From Micromonospora sp. WMMD1128 (GTDB taxonomy: Bacteria; Actinomycetota; Actinomycetes; Mycobacteriales; Micromonosporaceae): a stretch of DNA of 64,000 nt. A program made the position numbers and the translations under genes. The notes under the pieces were generated by a model. That model saw only the letters and a list, made by a program, of their open reading frames with translations, made no database searches and was not told the DNA's origin. The DNA is taken from the NCBI RefSeq assembly GCF_027497235.1, contig NZ_CP114902.1, positions 3,485,501 to 3,549,500 of the forward strand, in the 5' to 3' direction. How positions within the stretch are numbered: the first letter of the stretch is position 1; each line of letters opens with the position of its first letter. Shown here one piece after another: positions 55,909-64,000 of the stretch.

Positions 55909-58900
55909 GTGAACGAGGAAAAGCTTCGCGATTATCTGAAGCGCGTGACGGCGGACCTGGCCCAGGCCCGGCGGCAACTACGCAAGGCGGAGGCGGACCG
56001 GCAGGAGCCGATCGCCGTCGTGGGCATGGCCTGCCGGTTCCCGGGCGGGGCGAACACCCCGGAGGCGCTGTGGTCGCTCGTCGAGGGCGGCGTGGACGCG
56101 ATCGGCGGCTTCCCGGTCACCCGGGGCTGGGACCTGGACGGCCTCTACGACCCGGACCCGGGCGCGGCCGGCAGGTCGTACGCCCGGCACGGCGGTTTCC
56201 TCTACGACGCCGAACGCTTCGACGCGGAGTTCTTCGGGATCAGCCCACGGGAGGCGCTCGCCATCGACCCGCAGCAGCGGCTGCTGCTGGAAACCTCGTG
56301 GGAGGCCCTGGAACGGGCCGGCATCGACCCGGCGACGTTGCACGGCAGCCGGACCGGCGTCTACGTCGGGGCGATCAGCCAGGAGTACGCGTCGCTGTGC
56401 TACACCGGCGGGGCGGACGTCGACGGGTACGTCCTGACCGGCACGACGACGAGCGTGGCGTCCGGCCGGATCGCCTTCTCGCTCGGTCTGGAGGGCCCGG
56501 CGGTCACCGTCGACACCGCGTGCTCGTCGTCGCTTGTCGCCATGCACCTCGCCGGTCAGGCGCTGCGCGGCGGTGAGTGCGACCTGGCGCTCGCCGGCGG
56601 CGCGACCATCATGGCCGGGCCGGGCATGTTCATCGAGTTCAGCCGGCAGCGCGGCCTCGCCCCGGACGGGCGGTGCAAGTCGTTCTCCGCCACCGCCGAC
56701 GGGACCGCCTGGGCCGAGGGCGCCGGCATCCTGCTCCTGGAGCGGCTCTCCGACGCCCAGCGCAACGGGCACCCGATCCTGGCGGTCATCCGGGGATCGG
56801 CGGTGAACCAGGACGGGGCGAGCAACGGCCTCACCGCACCCAACGGCCCGTCCCAGCAGCGGGTCATCCGGCAGGCCCTCGCCAACGCCCGACTGAAGCC
56901 GTCCGAGGTGGACGCGGTGGAGGCGCACGGCACCGGCACCACCCTGGGTGACCCGATCGAGGCGCAGGCGCTGCTGGCGACGTACGGCCAGGACCGGCCC
57001 GACGACCGGCCGCTGTGGCTCGGCTCGCTGAAGTCCAACATCGGGCACGCGCAGGCCGCCGCCGGGGTCGGCGGGGTGATCAAAATGGTGCAGGCGCTGC
57101 GCAACGGTGTGTTGCCGCAGACGCTGCACGTGGACACCCCGTCACCGCACGTCGACTGGTCGGCGGGGAACGTCGCGCTGCTCACCGAGGCCCAGCCGTG
57201 GACGCCGAACGGGTCCCCGCGTCGGGCCGGCGTGTCGTCGTTCGGGATCAGCGGCACCAACGCCCACCTCATCATCGAGGAAGCGCCCGCCGTCGAGGAG
57301 CCGCCATCGGTCGGGACACCCGTGCCATGGCTGCTCTCCGGCCGCACGGCGGAGGCGCTGCGCGAGTCCGCCGCACGGCTGCGCGACCACGTCGACGGCA
57401 AGGCTGACCTCGACGTAGCTCACACCCTGGCCCGCCGCGCCCAGCACACCCACCGCGCGGTCATCCTCGCCGACCACCACGAGGCACTGACCGCCCTCGC
57501 CGCCGACACCCCACACCCGTCCCTGGTACGCGGCACCGCGCGCCCGACGGGGAAGATCGCCTTCCTGTGCACCGGCCAGGGCAGCCAACACCCCGAGATG
57601 GCCCACCGCGACGAACCCGTCTTCCTCGAAACCTTCGACGCCGTCTGCGCGGAGTTGGACAAGCACCTCGACCGGCCGCTGCGCGAAGCGATGGTCGACG
57701 CCGTCCACGAAACCCGCTACACCCAACCCGCCCTCTTCGCCATCCACGTGGCATTGCACGCGCTGGTCACGAGCTGGGGGATCACCCCCGACTACCTCAC
57801 CGGGCACTCCATCGGTGAACTGTCCGCCGCGCACCTGGCCGGCGTGTTGAGCCTGCCCGATGCCGCGCTCCTCGTCACCGCCCGCGGACGACTGATGCAG
57901 GCCGCCACCGCGGGCGGCGCGATGATCGCCATCGAGGCCACCGAAGACGAACTGACGCCGATGCTCGACCCCGCCACGGTCTCCATCGCCGGGTTGAACT
58001 CGCCCACCAGCACCGTCATCTCCGGCGACGTCGACGCCGTCACCGACATCTCCGCCCACTGGGCCGCACAGGGACGGCGCACCAAGAAACTGACCACCTC
58101 ACACGCCTTCCACTCCCCCCACATGGACCCGATCCTGGAGGACTTCCAGGCCATCGCCGACAGCGTCACCTACCACCCGGCGACGATCCCCGTCATCTCC
58201 AACCGGACCGGCCAGGTGGCACCGGCCTTCGATGCCGCCTACTGGACCCGACACATCCGCGACGCCGTCCGCTACCACGACATGGTGTCTACCCTGGACG
58301 CCTCCGGGGTCACCACCTACGTGGAACTCGGACCCGACAACACCCTCAGCGCACTCACCCGCGCCTGCCTGCCCGACGACACCACCGCCACCATCACCGC
58401 CGCCCACCTCGGCCAGCACGCCCAAGCCGCGCTCCACGCCGCCGGACACCACACCACCTGGACCACCACCACACCCGCCGGACGCCTCATCGACCTGCCC
58501 ACCTACCCGTTCCAGCGGCAGACGTTCTGGCTCGACGCCTCCGACACCCCGCACGACGCCGCCAGCCTGGGCCAGGCCACCGCCGCGCACCCCCTGCTCC
58601 AGGCCGAGGTCGAACTGCCGGACGGCAACGGCCACCTCTTCACCAGCCGGATCTCGGCGCGTACCGACCCGTGGATCGCTGAGCACGCGGTGCACGGGGC
58701 GCTCGTCGTGCCGGGTGCCGCGTTCGTGGGCATGCTGCTGCACGCCGGAGGCCGGGTCGGCTGCGACCTGATCGAAGAACTGACCCACCACGTCTTCCTG
58801 GCCGTACCCGAGCAGGGCGCGCTGCACCTGCGGGTCTCCGTGGACGCGGCCGACGACGCCGGCCGGCGTACGTTCAGCGTCCACTCCCGGTCCGAGGACG

Positions 58901-61900
58901 CGCCGCCCGGCACGGACTGGACCCGGCACGCCACCGGCGTCCTGGCCGTCGCCGACCCGGACGCGACGCCGGCCGGGCTGACCGAGTGGCCGCCCCCGGG
59001 CACGGAGATCGACGTCGCGGACCTCTACCGGCGACTGGCCGGCGCCGGTTTCGGCTACGGCCCGCTCTTCCTGGGCCTGCGGGCGGCGTGGCGGGACGGC
59101 GACACCATCTACGGGGAGGTGTCGCTGCCGGAGGGCGCCGACCCGGGCGACTTCGGCCTGCACCCCGGCCTGCTCGACTCGGCCCTGCACCCGATCGCGG
59201 TCGGCTCCGCGCTGCGCCCCGAGGACGACCCGGACGCCGGCCAGGTGCGGGTGCCGTTCACCTGGGGCGGAATCGCGCTGCACGCGGTCGGCGCCGACAC
59301 GCTGCGGGTCCGGATCGTGGTGTCCGGCCTGGACCGGCTGGCGCTGACCATCGCCGACGGCACCGGCGCGCCGGTGGCGACGGTGGACTCGCTGATCACC
59401 CGCCCGGTGTCGGCCGCGCAACTGGCCGCCGCCCGGCCCGACACCGGCCTGCCGCTGTACGGGGTGGACTGGGTGCCCCGGCCGGGTCCGGGCGCCGCCG
59501 TGGGCGCTCCGGTGGAGTTGCTGGCGGAGGACGGATGGCCCGCGGAGCTCGCGGACCGGATCGCCGTGCGGGTGCCGGCCGGCGAGCGACCCGACCACGG
59601 GCCGGTCGCGGCCGTCCTGGGGCTCCTCCAACGCTGGCTCGACGCGCCCCGGCCGGCCGAGGCCCGGCTGCTTCTGCTGACCCGGGGCGCGGTCGCGGCG
59701 CGTACCGGCGACGATGTTTCTGATCTGGTGGGCGCGGCCGTCTGGGGCCTGGCCCGCAGCGCCCAGGCCGAGCATCCCGGACGCGTCGTCCTTGTCGACG
59801 CCGACGAGGACCCGGACGGCGATCTGCTCGCCCGGCTCGCCGACGGCGACGAACCGCAGGTCGCCCTGCGGGACGGCCGGGTCCTGGCGCCCCGGGTGAC
59901 GGCCGTGACCGGCGGCGTCCCGACCCCGCTCGACGCGGACGGCACCGTCCTGATCACCGGTGGCACCGGCGCCCTCGGCGCGCTCCTGGCCACCCACCTG
60001 GTCACCCGCCACGGCGTCACCCGCCTGCTGCTCACCAGCCGCCGCGGACCCGACGCCCCGGGCGCCACCGCGCTCCGGGCCACCCTCACCGGGCTGGGCG
60101 CGCACGTGGACATCGTCGCCGCCGACCTCACCGACCGCGACCGGGTCGCCGAGCTGCTCGCCACCGTGTCCGCCGCGCACCCGCTGACCGCCGTGGTGCA
60201 CGCCGCCGGGGTGCTGCGGGACGCCGCGCTCACGTCGCTCACCCCGGAGCACCTGGACGCCACGCTGTCGGCGAAGGTGGACTCGGCGTGGCACCTGCAC
60301 GAGCTGACCGCCGACTCCGGCCTGGCCGCGTTCGTGCTCTACTCGTCGATCGCCGGGACGCTCGGGACGGCCGGGCAGGGCAACTACGCCGCCGCGAACG
60401 CCGCGCTCGACGGACTGGCCGCGCACCGGCGCGCGCACGGGCTGCCGGCGGTCTCCCTCGCCTGGGGGCTGTGGGCGCCGACCGGGGACGACGGGATGGG
60501 CGCGACCCTGGACGAGGCGGCGGCGGCCCGGGTCGCCCGGGGCGGGATCGTCCCGCTCACCCCGGCGGAAGGGCTCGGACTGTTCGACGCGGCGCTGGCC
60601 GGGGACCGGCCCGCGCTGGTGCCGGCCCGGCTGGACCTGGCGGCGCTGCGCCGGCTGGCCGACGGCGGCGAACTGCCGGCCATCCTCCGCGGTCTGGTGC
60701 GCGCGCCGGCCCGGCGGGCGGCCCGCGGCGGCCAGGCCGGCGGTGACGAACTACGCCGGCAGGTGGCCGGGCGGCCGGAGCCGGAGCGGCGGCGGATCCT
60801 CACCGACCTGGTGTGCGCGCAGGTCGCGGGCGCGCTCGGGCACGCGTCGGCGGCGACCGTGGACGCCGACCGGCAGTTCCAGGAACTCGGCTTCGACTCG
60901 CTGAGCGCGATCGAGTTCCGGACCAGGCTGGGAAAGGCGACCGGGCTGGCCCTGCCCGCGACGTTGATCTTCGACTACCCGACACCTGCGGCGCTCGGCG
61001 CCCACCTGACCGCCGAGCTGTCCGACGCGGGTGCCGAGTTCCCGACCCGGACCGTTCGGCGGACCCGGGCGGGCGACGACGAGGCGATCGCGATCGTCGG
61101 CATGGCCTGCCGGTTCCCGGGCGGCGCGGACACCCCGGAGACGCTGTGGAACCTCGTCGCGGGCGGGGTCGACGCGGTCGGCGGGTTCCCGGCGAGCCGG
61201 GGCTGGGACGCCGACGAGCTCTACGACCCCGACCCGGACGCCGGCGGCAAGACGTACGTGCGGGCGGGCGGTTTCGTCTACGACGCCGAGCAGTTCGACC
61301 CGGAGTTCTTCGGCATCAGCCCACGGGAGGCGCTCGCCATCGACCCGCAGCAGCGGCTGCTGCTGGAAACCTCGTGGGAGGCCCTGGAACGCGCCGGCAT
61401 CGACCCGGCGACGCTGCGCGGCACCGCCACCGGCGTCTTCGCCGGGGTGTCCGCCCAGGAGTACGTCTCGCTCTGCCACACCGGCTCGGAGGGGGTGGAG
61501 GGCTACCTGCTCACCGGCACGACGACGAGTGTGGCGTCCGGGCGGATCGCCTACACGTTCGGCCTGGAGGGCCCGGCGGTCACCGTCGACACGGCCTGCT
61601 CGTCGTCGCTCGTCGCCATGCACCTGGCCGGTCAGGCGTTGCGCGGCGGCGAGTGCGACCTGGCCCTCGCGGGCGGCGCGACCATCATGGCCGGGCCGGG
61701 CATGTTCATCGAGTTCAGCCGGCAGCGCGGGCTCGCCCCGGACGGCCGGGCGAAGTCCTTCGCCGCGGGCGCGAACGGCACCGCCTGGGCCGAGGGCGCC
61801 GCCATGCTCCTGCTCGAACGGCTCTCCGACGCCCGCCGCAACGGGCACCCGATCCTCGCCGTCATCCGGGGGTCGGCGGTCAACCAGGACGGCGCGAGCA

Positions 61901-64000
61901 ACGGCCTCACCGCCCCCAACGGTCCCGCCCAGCAGCGGGTCATCCGCCAGGCCCTGGCCAACGCCCGCCTGGAACCGGCCGACGTCGACGCGGTCGAGGC
62001 GCACGGCACCGGCACCACCCTCGGCGACCCGATCGAAGCCCAGGCGCTGCTGGCCACGTACGGGCAGGACCGGCCCGACGACCAGCCGCTGTGGCTCGGC
62101 TCGCTGAAGTCCAACATCGGGCACGCGCAGGCCGCCGCCGGCATCGGCGGGGTGATCAAGATGGTGCAGGCCATGCGTCACGGCGTGCTGCCGCAGACGC
62201 TGCACGTCGACGAGCCGTCCCCGCACATCGACTGGGACGCCGGGAGCGTCGCCCTGCTCACCGAGTCGCGGGCCTGGCCGGACACCGGCCGGCCGCGCCG
62301 GTCCGCGGTGTCGTCGTTCGGCATCAGCGGCACCAACGCGCACCTCGTCCTGGAGCAAGGCCCGGCTCCGGCGGCGCCGTCCGGCGAGGGCGCGGCCGGC
62401 TCGCCGGTGGGGTCACCGTGGTTGCTCTCCGGGCTGACGCCGGAGGCGCTGCGGGACAACGCCGACCGGCTGCGCGACCACCTCGACGGCCACGCGGACG
62501 CCGACATCGCCCACACCCTCGCCCGCCGCGCCCAGCACACCCACCGCGCGGTCATCCTCGCCGACCACCGCGAAGCGCTCACCGCCCTCGCCACCGACAA
62601 CCCCCACCCCGCACTGGTACGCGGCACCGCGCGCCCGGCCGGGAAGGTCGCATTTTTGTGCACCGGCCAGGGCAGCCAGCACCCGGAGATGGCGCACCGC
62701 GACGAGCCGGTCTTCGTCGAAACCTTCGACGCGGTCTGCGTCGAACTGGACAAGCACCTGGACCGGCCGCTGCGCGAGGCCATGGTCGACGCGGTCCACG
62801 AAACCCGCTACACCCAACCCGCCCTGTTCGCCACGCACGTCGCCCTGCACGCCCTGGTCACGAGCTGGGGGATCACGCCGGACTACCTGACCGGGCACTC
62901 GATCGGTGAGTTGTCCGCCGCGCACCTCGCCGGAGTTCTGAGCCTGCCCGACGCCGCGCTGCTCGTCACCGCCCGGGGACGACTCATGCAGGCCGCCACC
63001 TCAGGCGGCGCGATGATCGCGATCGAGGCCACCGAGGACGAGCTGACGCCGATGCTCGACCCGGAGAAGGTGTCCATCGCCGGACTGAACTCGCCCACCA
63101 GCACCGTCATCTCCGGCGACGTCGACGCCGTCACGCAGATCGCCGTGCACTGGGCCGGGCAGGGACGACGCACCAAGAAGCTGACCACCTCACACGCCTT
63201 CCACTCCCCCCACATGGACCCCATCCTGGACGAGTTCCAGGCCATCGCGCAGACCGTCACCTACCACCCGGCGACGATCCCCGTCATCTCCAACCGGACC
63301 GGCGAGATCGCCCCGCCCTTCGACGCCGGCTACTGGACCCGACACATCCGCGACGCCGTCCGCTACCGGGACATGGTCTCCACCCTGGATGCCGCCGGGG
63401 TCACCACCTACCTCGAACTCGGACCCGACAACACCCTCAGCGCCCTCACCCACGCCTGCCTCCCCGAGGACACCACCGCCACCATCACCGCCGCCCACCT
63501 CGGCCACCACGCCCACGCCGCGCTCCACGCGGCGGGGCGCGAGACGGTCTGGACCACCACGCCCCCGCCCGGCCGGCACCTCGACCTGCCCACCTACGCC
63601 TTCCAGCACCAGCCGTTCTGGCTCGCCGCACCGGCCACCCCGCGCGACCCGAGCAGCCTCGGCCAGCACGACGCCACCCACCCGTTGCTCCAGGCCGAGG
63701 TGGAACTCCCCGACGGTGACGGCCGGCTCTACACCGGGCGGATCTCCCGGCGCTCCCACCCGTGGCTCGTCGAGCACGCCGTGCACGGCACCGTGGTCCT
63801 GCCCGGCGTCGCGTTCATCGACCTGCTCCTGGAGGTCGCCGACCGGATCGGCGCGGCGGCCGTCGAGGAGCTGACCCACCACGTCTTCCTCGCCGTGCCC
63901 GAGCAGGGCGCACTGCACCTGCGGGTCAGCACGGGCGCCGCGGAGGGCGGGCGGTGGAGGTTCACCGTCCACTCCCGACCGGAGGACGCCGCGCCGGGCG
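55909..64000 (+). CDS. Type I PKS, modules 2 and 3 (runs off the window)
   Basis: Starts at GTG 55909 with GAGG 6 nt upstream; 2697 codons are visible and the frame stays open. The N-terminal segment [18 protein letters not shown] is a coiled docking domain that fits the acidic tail of the preceding PKS. Module 2: KS Cys205, AT Ser634 and HAFH 732-735 (malonyl), DH with HAVHG at 926-930 and Asp1090, KR from about 1345 with Tyr1493, ACP Ser1664. Module 3: KS Cys1897, AT Ser2331 and HAFH 2429-2432 (malonyl), DH His2623 at the window end. Module 2 has no ER, so it should leave an alkene. The rest of module 3 is unseen. Confidence 0.93.
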   Translation, partial: MNEEKLRDYLKRVTADLAQARRQLRKAEADRQEPIAVVGMACRFPGGANTPEALWSLVEGGVDAIGGFPVTRGWDLDGLYDPDPGAAGRSYARHGGFLYDAERFDAEFFGISPREALAIDPQQRLLLETSWEALERAGIDPATLHGSRTGVYVGAISQEYASLCYTGGADVDGYVLTGTTTSVASGRIAFSLGLEGPAVTVDTACSSSLVAMHLAGQALRGGECDLALAGGATIMAGPGMFIEFSRQRGLAPDGRCKSFSATADGTAWAEGAGILLLERLSDAQRNGHPILAVIRGSAVNQDGASNGLTAPNGPSQQRVIRQALANARLKPSEVDAVEAHGTGTTLGDPIEAQALLATYGQDRPDDRPLWLGSLKSNIGHAQAAAGVGGVIKMVQALRNGVLPQTLHVDTPSPHVDWSAGNVALLTEAQPWTPNGSPRRAGVSSFGISGTNAHLIIEEAPAVEEPPSVGTPVPWLLSGRTAEALRESAARLRDHVDGKADLDVAHTLARRAQHTHRAVILADHHEALTALAADTPHPSLVRGTARPTGKIAFLCTGQGSQHPEMAHRDEPVFLETFDAVCAELDKHLDRPLREAMVDAVHETRYTQPALFAIHVALHALVTSWGITPDYLTGHSIGELSAAHLAGVLSLPDAALLVTARGRLMQAATAGGAMIAIEATEDELTPMLDPATVSIAGLNSPTSTVISGDVDAVTDISAHWAAQGRRTKKLTTSHAFHSPHMDPILEDFQAIADSVTYHPATIPVISNRTGQVAPAFDAAYWTRHIRDAVRYHDMVSTLDASGVTTYVELGPDNTLSALTRACLPDDTTATITAAHLGQHAQAALHAAGHHTTWTTTTPAGRLIDLPTYPFQRQTFWLDASDTPHDAASLGQATAAHPLLQAEVELPDGNGHLFTSRISARTDPWIAEHAVHGALVVPGAAFVGMLLHAGGRVGCDLIEELTHHVFLAVPEQGALHLRVSVDAADDAGRRTFSVHSRSEDAPPGTDWTRHATGVLAVADPDATPAGLTEWPPPGTEIDVADLYRRLAGAGFGYGPLFLGLRAAWRDGDTIYGEVSLPEGADPGDFGLHPGLLDSALHPIAVGSALRPEDDPDAGQVRVPFTWGGIALHAVGADTLRVRIVVSGLDRLALTIADGTGAPVATVDSLITRPVSAAQLAAARPDTGLPLYGVDWVPRPGPGAAVGAPVELLAEDGWPAELADRIAVRVPAGERPDHGPVAAVLGLLQRWLDAPRPAEARLLLLTRGAVAARTGDDVSDLVGAAVWGLARSAQAEHPGRVVLVDADEDPDGDLLARLADGDEPQVALRDGRVLAPRVTAVTGGVPTPLDADGTVLITGGTGALGALLATHLVTRHGVTRLLLTSRRGPDAPGATALRATLTGLGAHVDIVAADLTDRDRVAELLATVSAAHPLTAVVHAAGVLRDAALTSLTPEHLDATLSAKVDSAWHLHELTADSGLAAFVLYSSIAGTLGTAGQGNYAAANAALDGLAAHRRAHGLPAVSLAWGLWAPTGDDGMGATLDEAAAARVARGGIVPLTPAEGLGLFDAALAGDRPALVPARLDLAALRRLADGGELPAILRGLVRAPARRAARGGQAGGDELRRQVAGRPEPERRRILTDLVCAQVAGALGHASAATVDADRQFQELGFDSLSAIEFRTRLGKATGLALPATLIFDYPTPAALGAHLTAELSDAGAEFPTRTVRRTRAGDDEAIAIVGMACRFPGGADTPETLWNLVAGGVDAVGGFPASRGWDADELYDPDPDAGGKTYVRAGGFVYDAEQFDPEFFGISPREALAIDPQQRLLLETSWEALERAGIDPATLRGTATGVFAGVSAQEYVSLCHTGSEGVEGYLLTGTTTSVASGRIAYTFGLEGPAVTVDTACSSSLVAMHLAGQALRGGECDLALAGGATIMAGPGMFIEFSRQRGLAPDGRAKSFAAGANGTAWAEGAAMLLLERLSDARRNGHPILAVIRGSAVNQDGASNGLTAPNGPAQQRVIRQALANARLEPADVDAVEAHGTGTTLGDPIEAQALLATYGQDRPDDQPLWLGSLKSNIGHAQAAAGIGGVIKMVQAMRHGVLPQTLHVDEPSPHIDWDAGSVALLTESRAWPDTGRPRRSAVSSFGISGTNAHLVLEQGPAPAAPSGEGAAGSPVGSPWLLSGLTPEALRDNADRLRDHLDGHADADIAHTLARRAQHTHRAVILADHREALTALATDNPHPALVRGTARPAGKVAFLCTGQGSQHPEMAHRDEPVFVETFDAVCVELDKHLDRPLREAMVDAVHETRYTQPALFATHVALHALVTSWGITPDYLTGHSIGELSAAHLAGVLSLPDAALLVTARGRLMQAATSGGAMIAIEATEDELTPMLDPEKVSIAGLNSPTSTVISGDVDAVTQIAVHWAGQGRRTKKLTTSHAFHSPHMDPILDEFQAIAQTVTYHPATIPVISNRTGEIAPPFDAGYWTRHIRDAVRYRDMVSTLDAAGVTTYLELGPDNTLSALTHACLPEDTTATITAAHLGHHAHAALHAAGRETVWTTTPPPGRHLDLPTYAFQHQPFWLAAPATPRDPSSLGQHDATHPLLQAEVELPDGDGRLYTGRISRRSHPWLVEHAVHGTVVLPGVAFIDLLLEVADRIGAAAVEELTHHVFLAVPEQGALHLRVSTGAAEGGRWRFTVHSRPEDAAPG
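57421..58515 (+). repeat. Near-identical AT block, module 2 copy (1095 bp)
   Basis: Second copy of the 1095-bp AT block, between the module 2 KS and DH. It matches the module 1 copy in length and over long DNA runs, with scattered differences such as GCCATC for GCGATC. See the copy at 50961. Confidence 0.8.
62512..63606 (+). repeat. Near-identical AT block, module 3 copy (1095 bp)
   Basis: Third copy, between the module 3 KS and DH, of the same length as the other two. It carries a few distinct differences (for example GCATTTTTGTGC in the AT start), so it is not the newest copy by simple inspection. See the copy at 50961. Confidence 0.8.

Noticed and set aside
50961..63606. Repeats as a CRISPR-like or transposon array
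   Set aside because: The copies are AT-domain coding sequence in frame within PKS modules, with no spacers or terminal repeats.

Overview
The window is high-GC DNA with GTG starts, translational-coupling overlaps (GTGA, ATGA), WD40/STAND proteins, CBM2-tailed secreted glycosidases and a modular type I polyketide synthase. This points to a filamentous actinomycete, most likely of the Micromonosporaceae (inference from gene content and style, not a database match).\n\nLeft part (1-16 kb). An AsnB-type amidotransferase, a type I glutamine synthetase and a YbdK-like carboxylate-amine ligase form a nitrogen or amide-ligation group. A PIG-L deacetylase and an unknown protein follow. A GH43-like/AbfB enzyme and a GH95/CBM2 enzyme form a secreted plant-polysaccharide pair under a LacI-type operator. 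Next is a tightly coupled four-gene operon (PaaK-like adenylating enzyme, small ferredoxin-fold-like protein, GNAT-like protein, Acg-like nitroreductase) of unknown product, preceded by an 81-bp inverted-repeat element and a DUF3800 gene.\n\nMiddle part (16-31 kb). A Trypco1-like protein overlaps a 1367-residue trypsin/nSTAND NTPase/WD40 protein, an architecture associated with bacterial conflict systems. A membrane protein and a secreted HNH-like protein with a closely spaced candidate immunity gene follow. Then come a helical protein with a polyprenyl diphosphate synthase, a PucR regulator, a short antiporter-regulator-like protein, a DksA-type zinc finger, an XRE regulator with a beta-rich C-terminus, an AlpA/excisionase-like HTH protein beside a perfect 15-bp inverted repeat, and a secreted tripeptidyl-peptidase-type hydrolase. 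A JmjC/cupin_8 oxygenase is overlapped by a gene for a 51-residue peptide, a possible precursor/modifier pair.\n\nRight part (31-64 kb). A 1048-residue secreted protein of unknown function ends at a perfect 18-bp terminator hairpin. It is followed by a NarL-type two-component system, an acyl-CoA dehydrogenase/oxidase, a GIDE-domain membrane protein, an ABC-F ATPase, an OsmC protein and an 829-bp intergenic region of lower GC. From 43.4 kb a LAL-type LuxR regulator with a TTA codon leads into a type I PKS. The first protein is a KSQ-AT(methylmalonyl)-ACP loading module plus a fully reducing malonyl module. The second, cut by the window end, has KS-AT(malonyl)-DH-KR-ACP and then KS-AT(malonyl)-DH. 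The predicted start of the chain is propionyl, one saturated C2 unit, then at least one alkene. The three extender AT blocks are exactly 1095 bp each and nearly identical.
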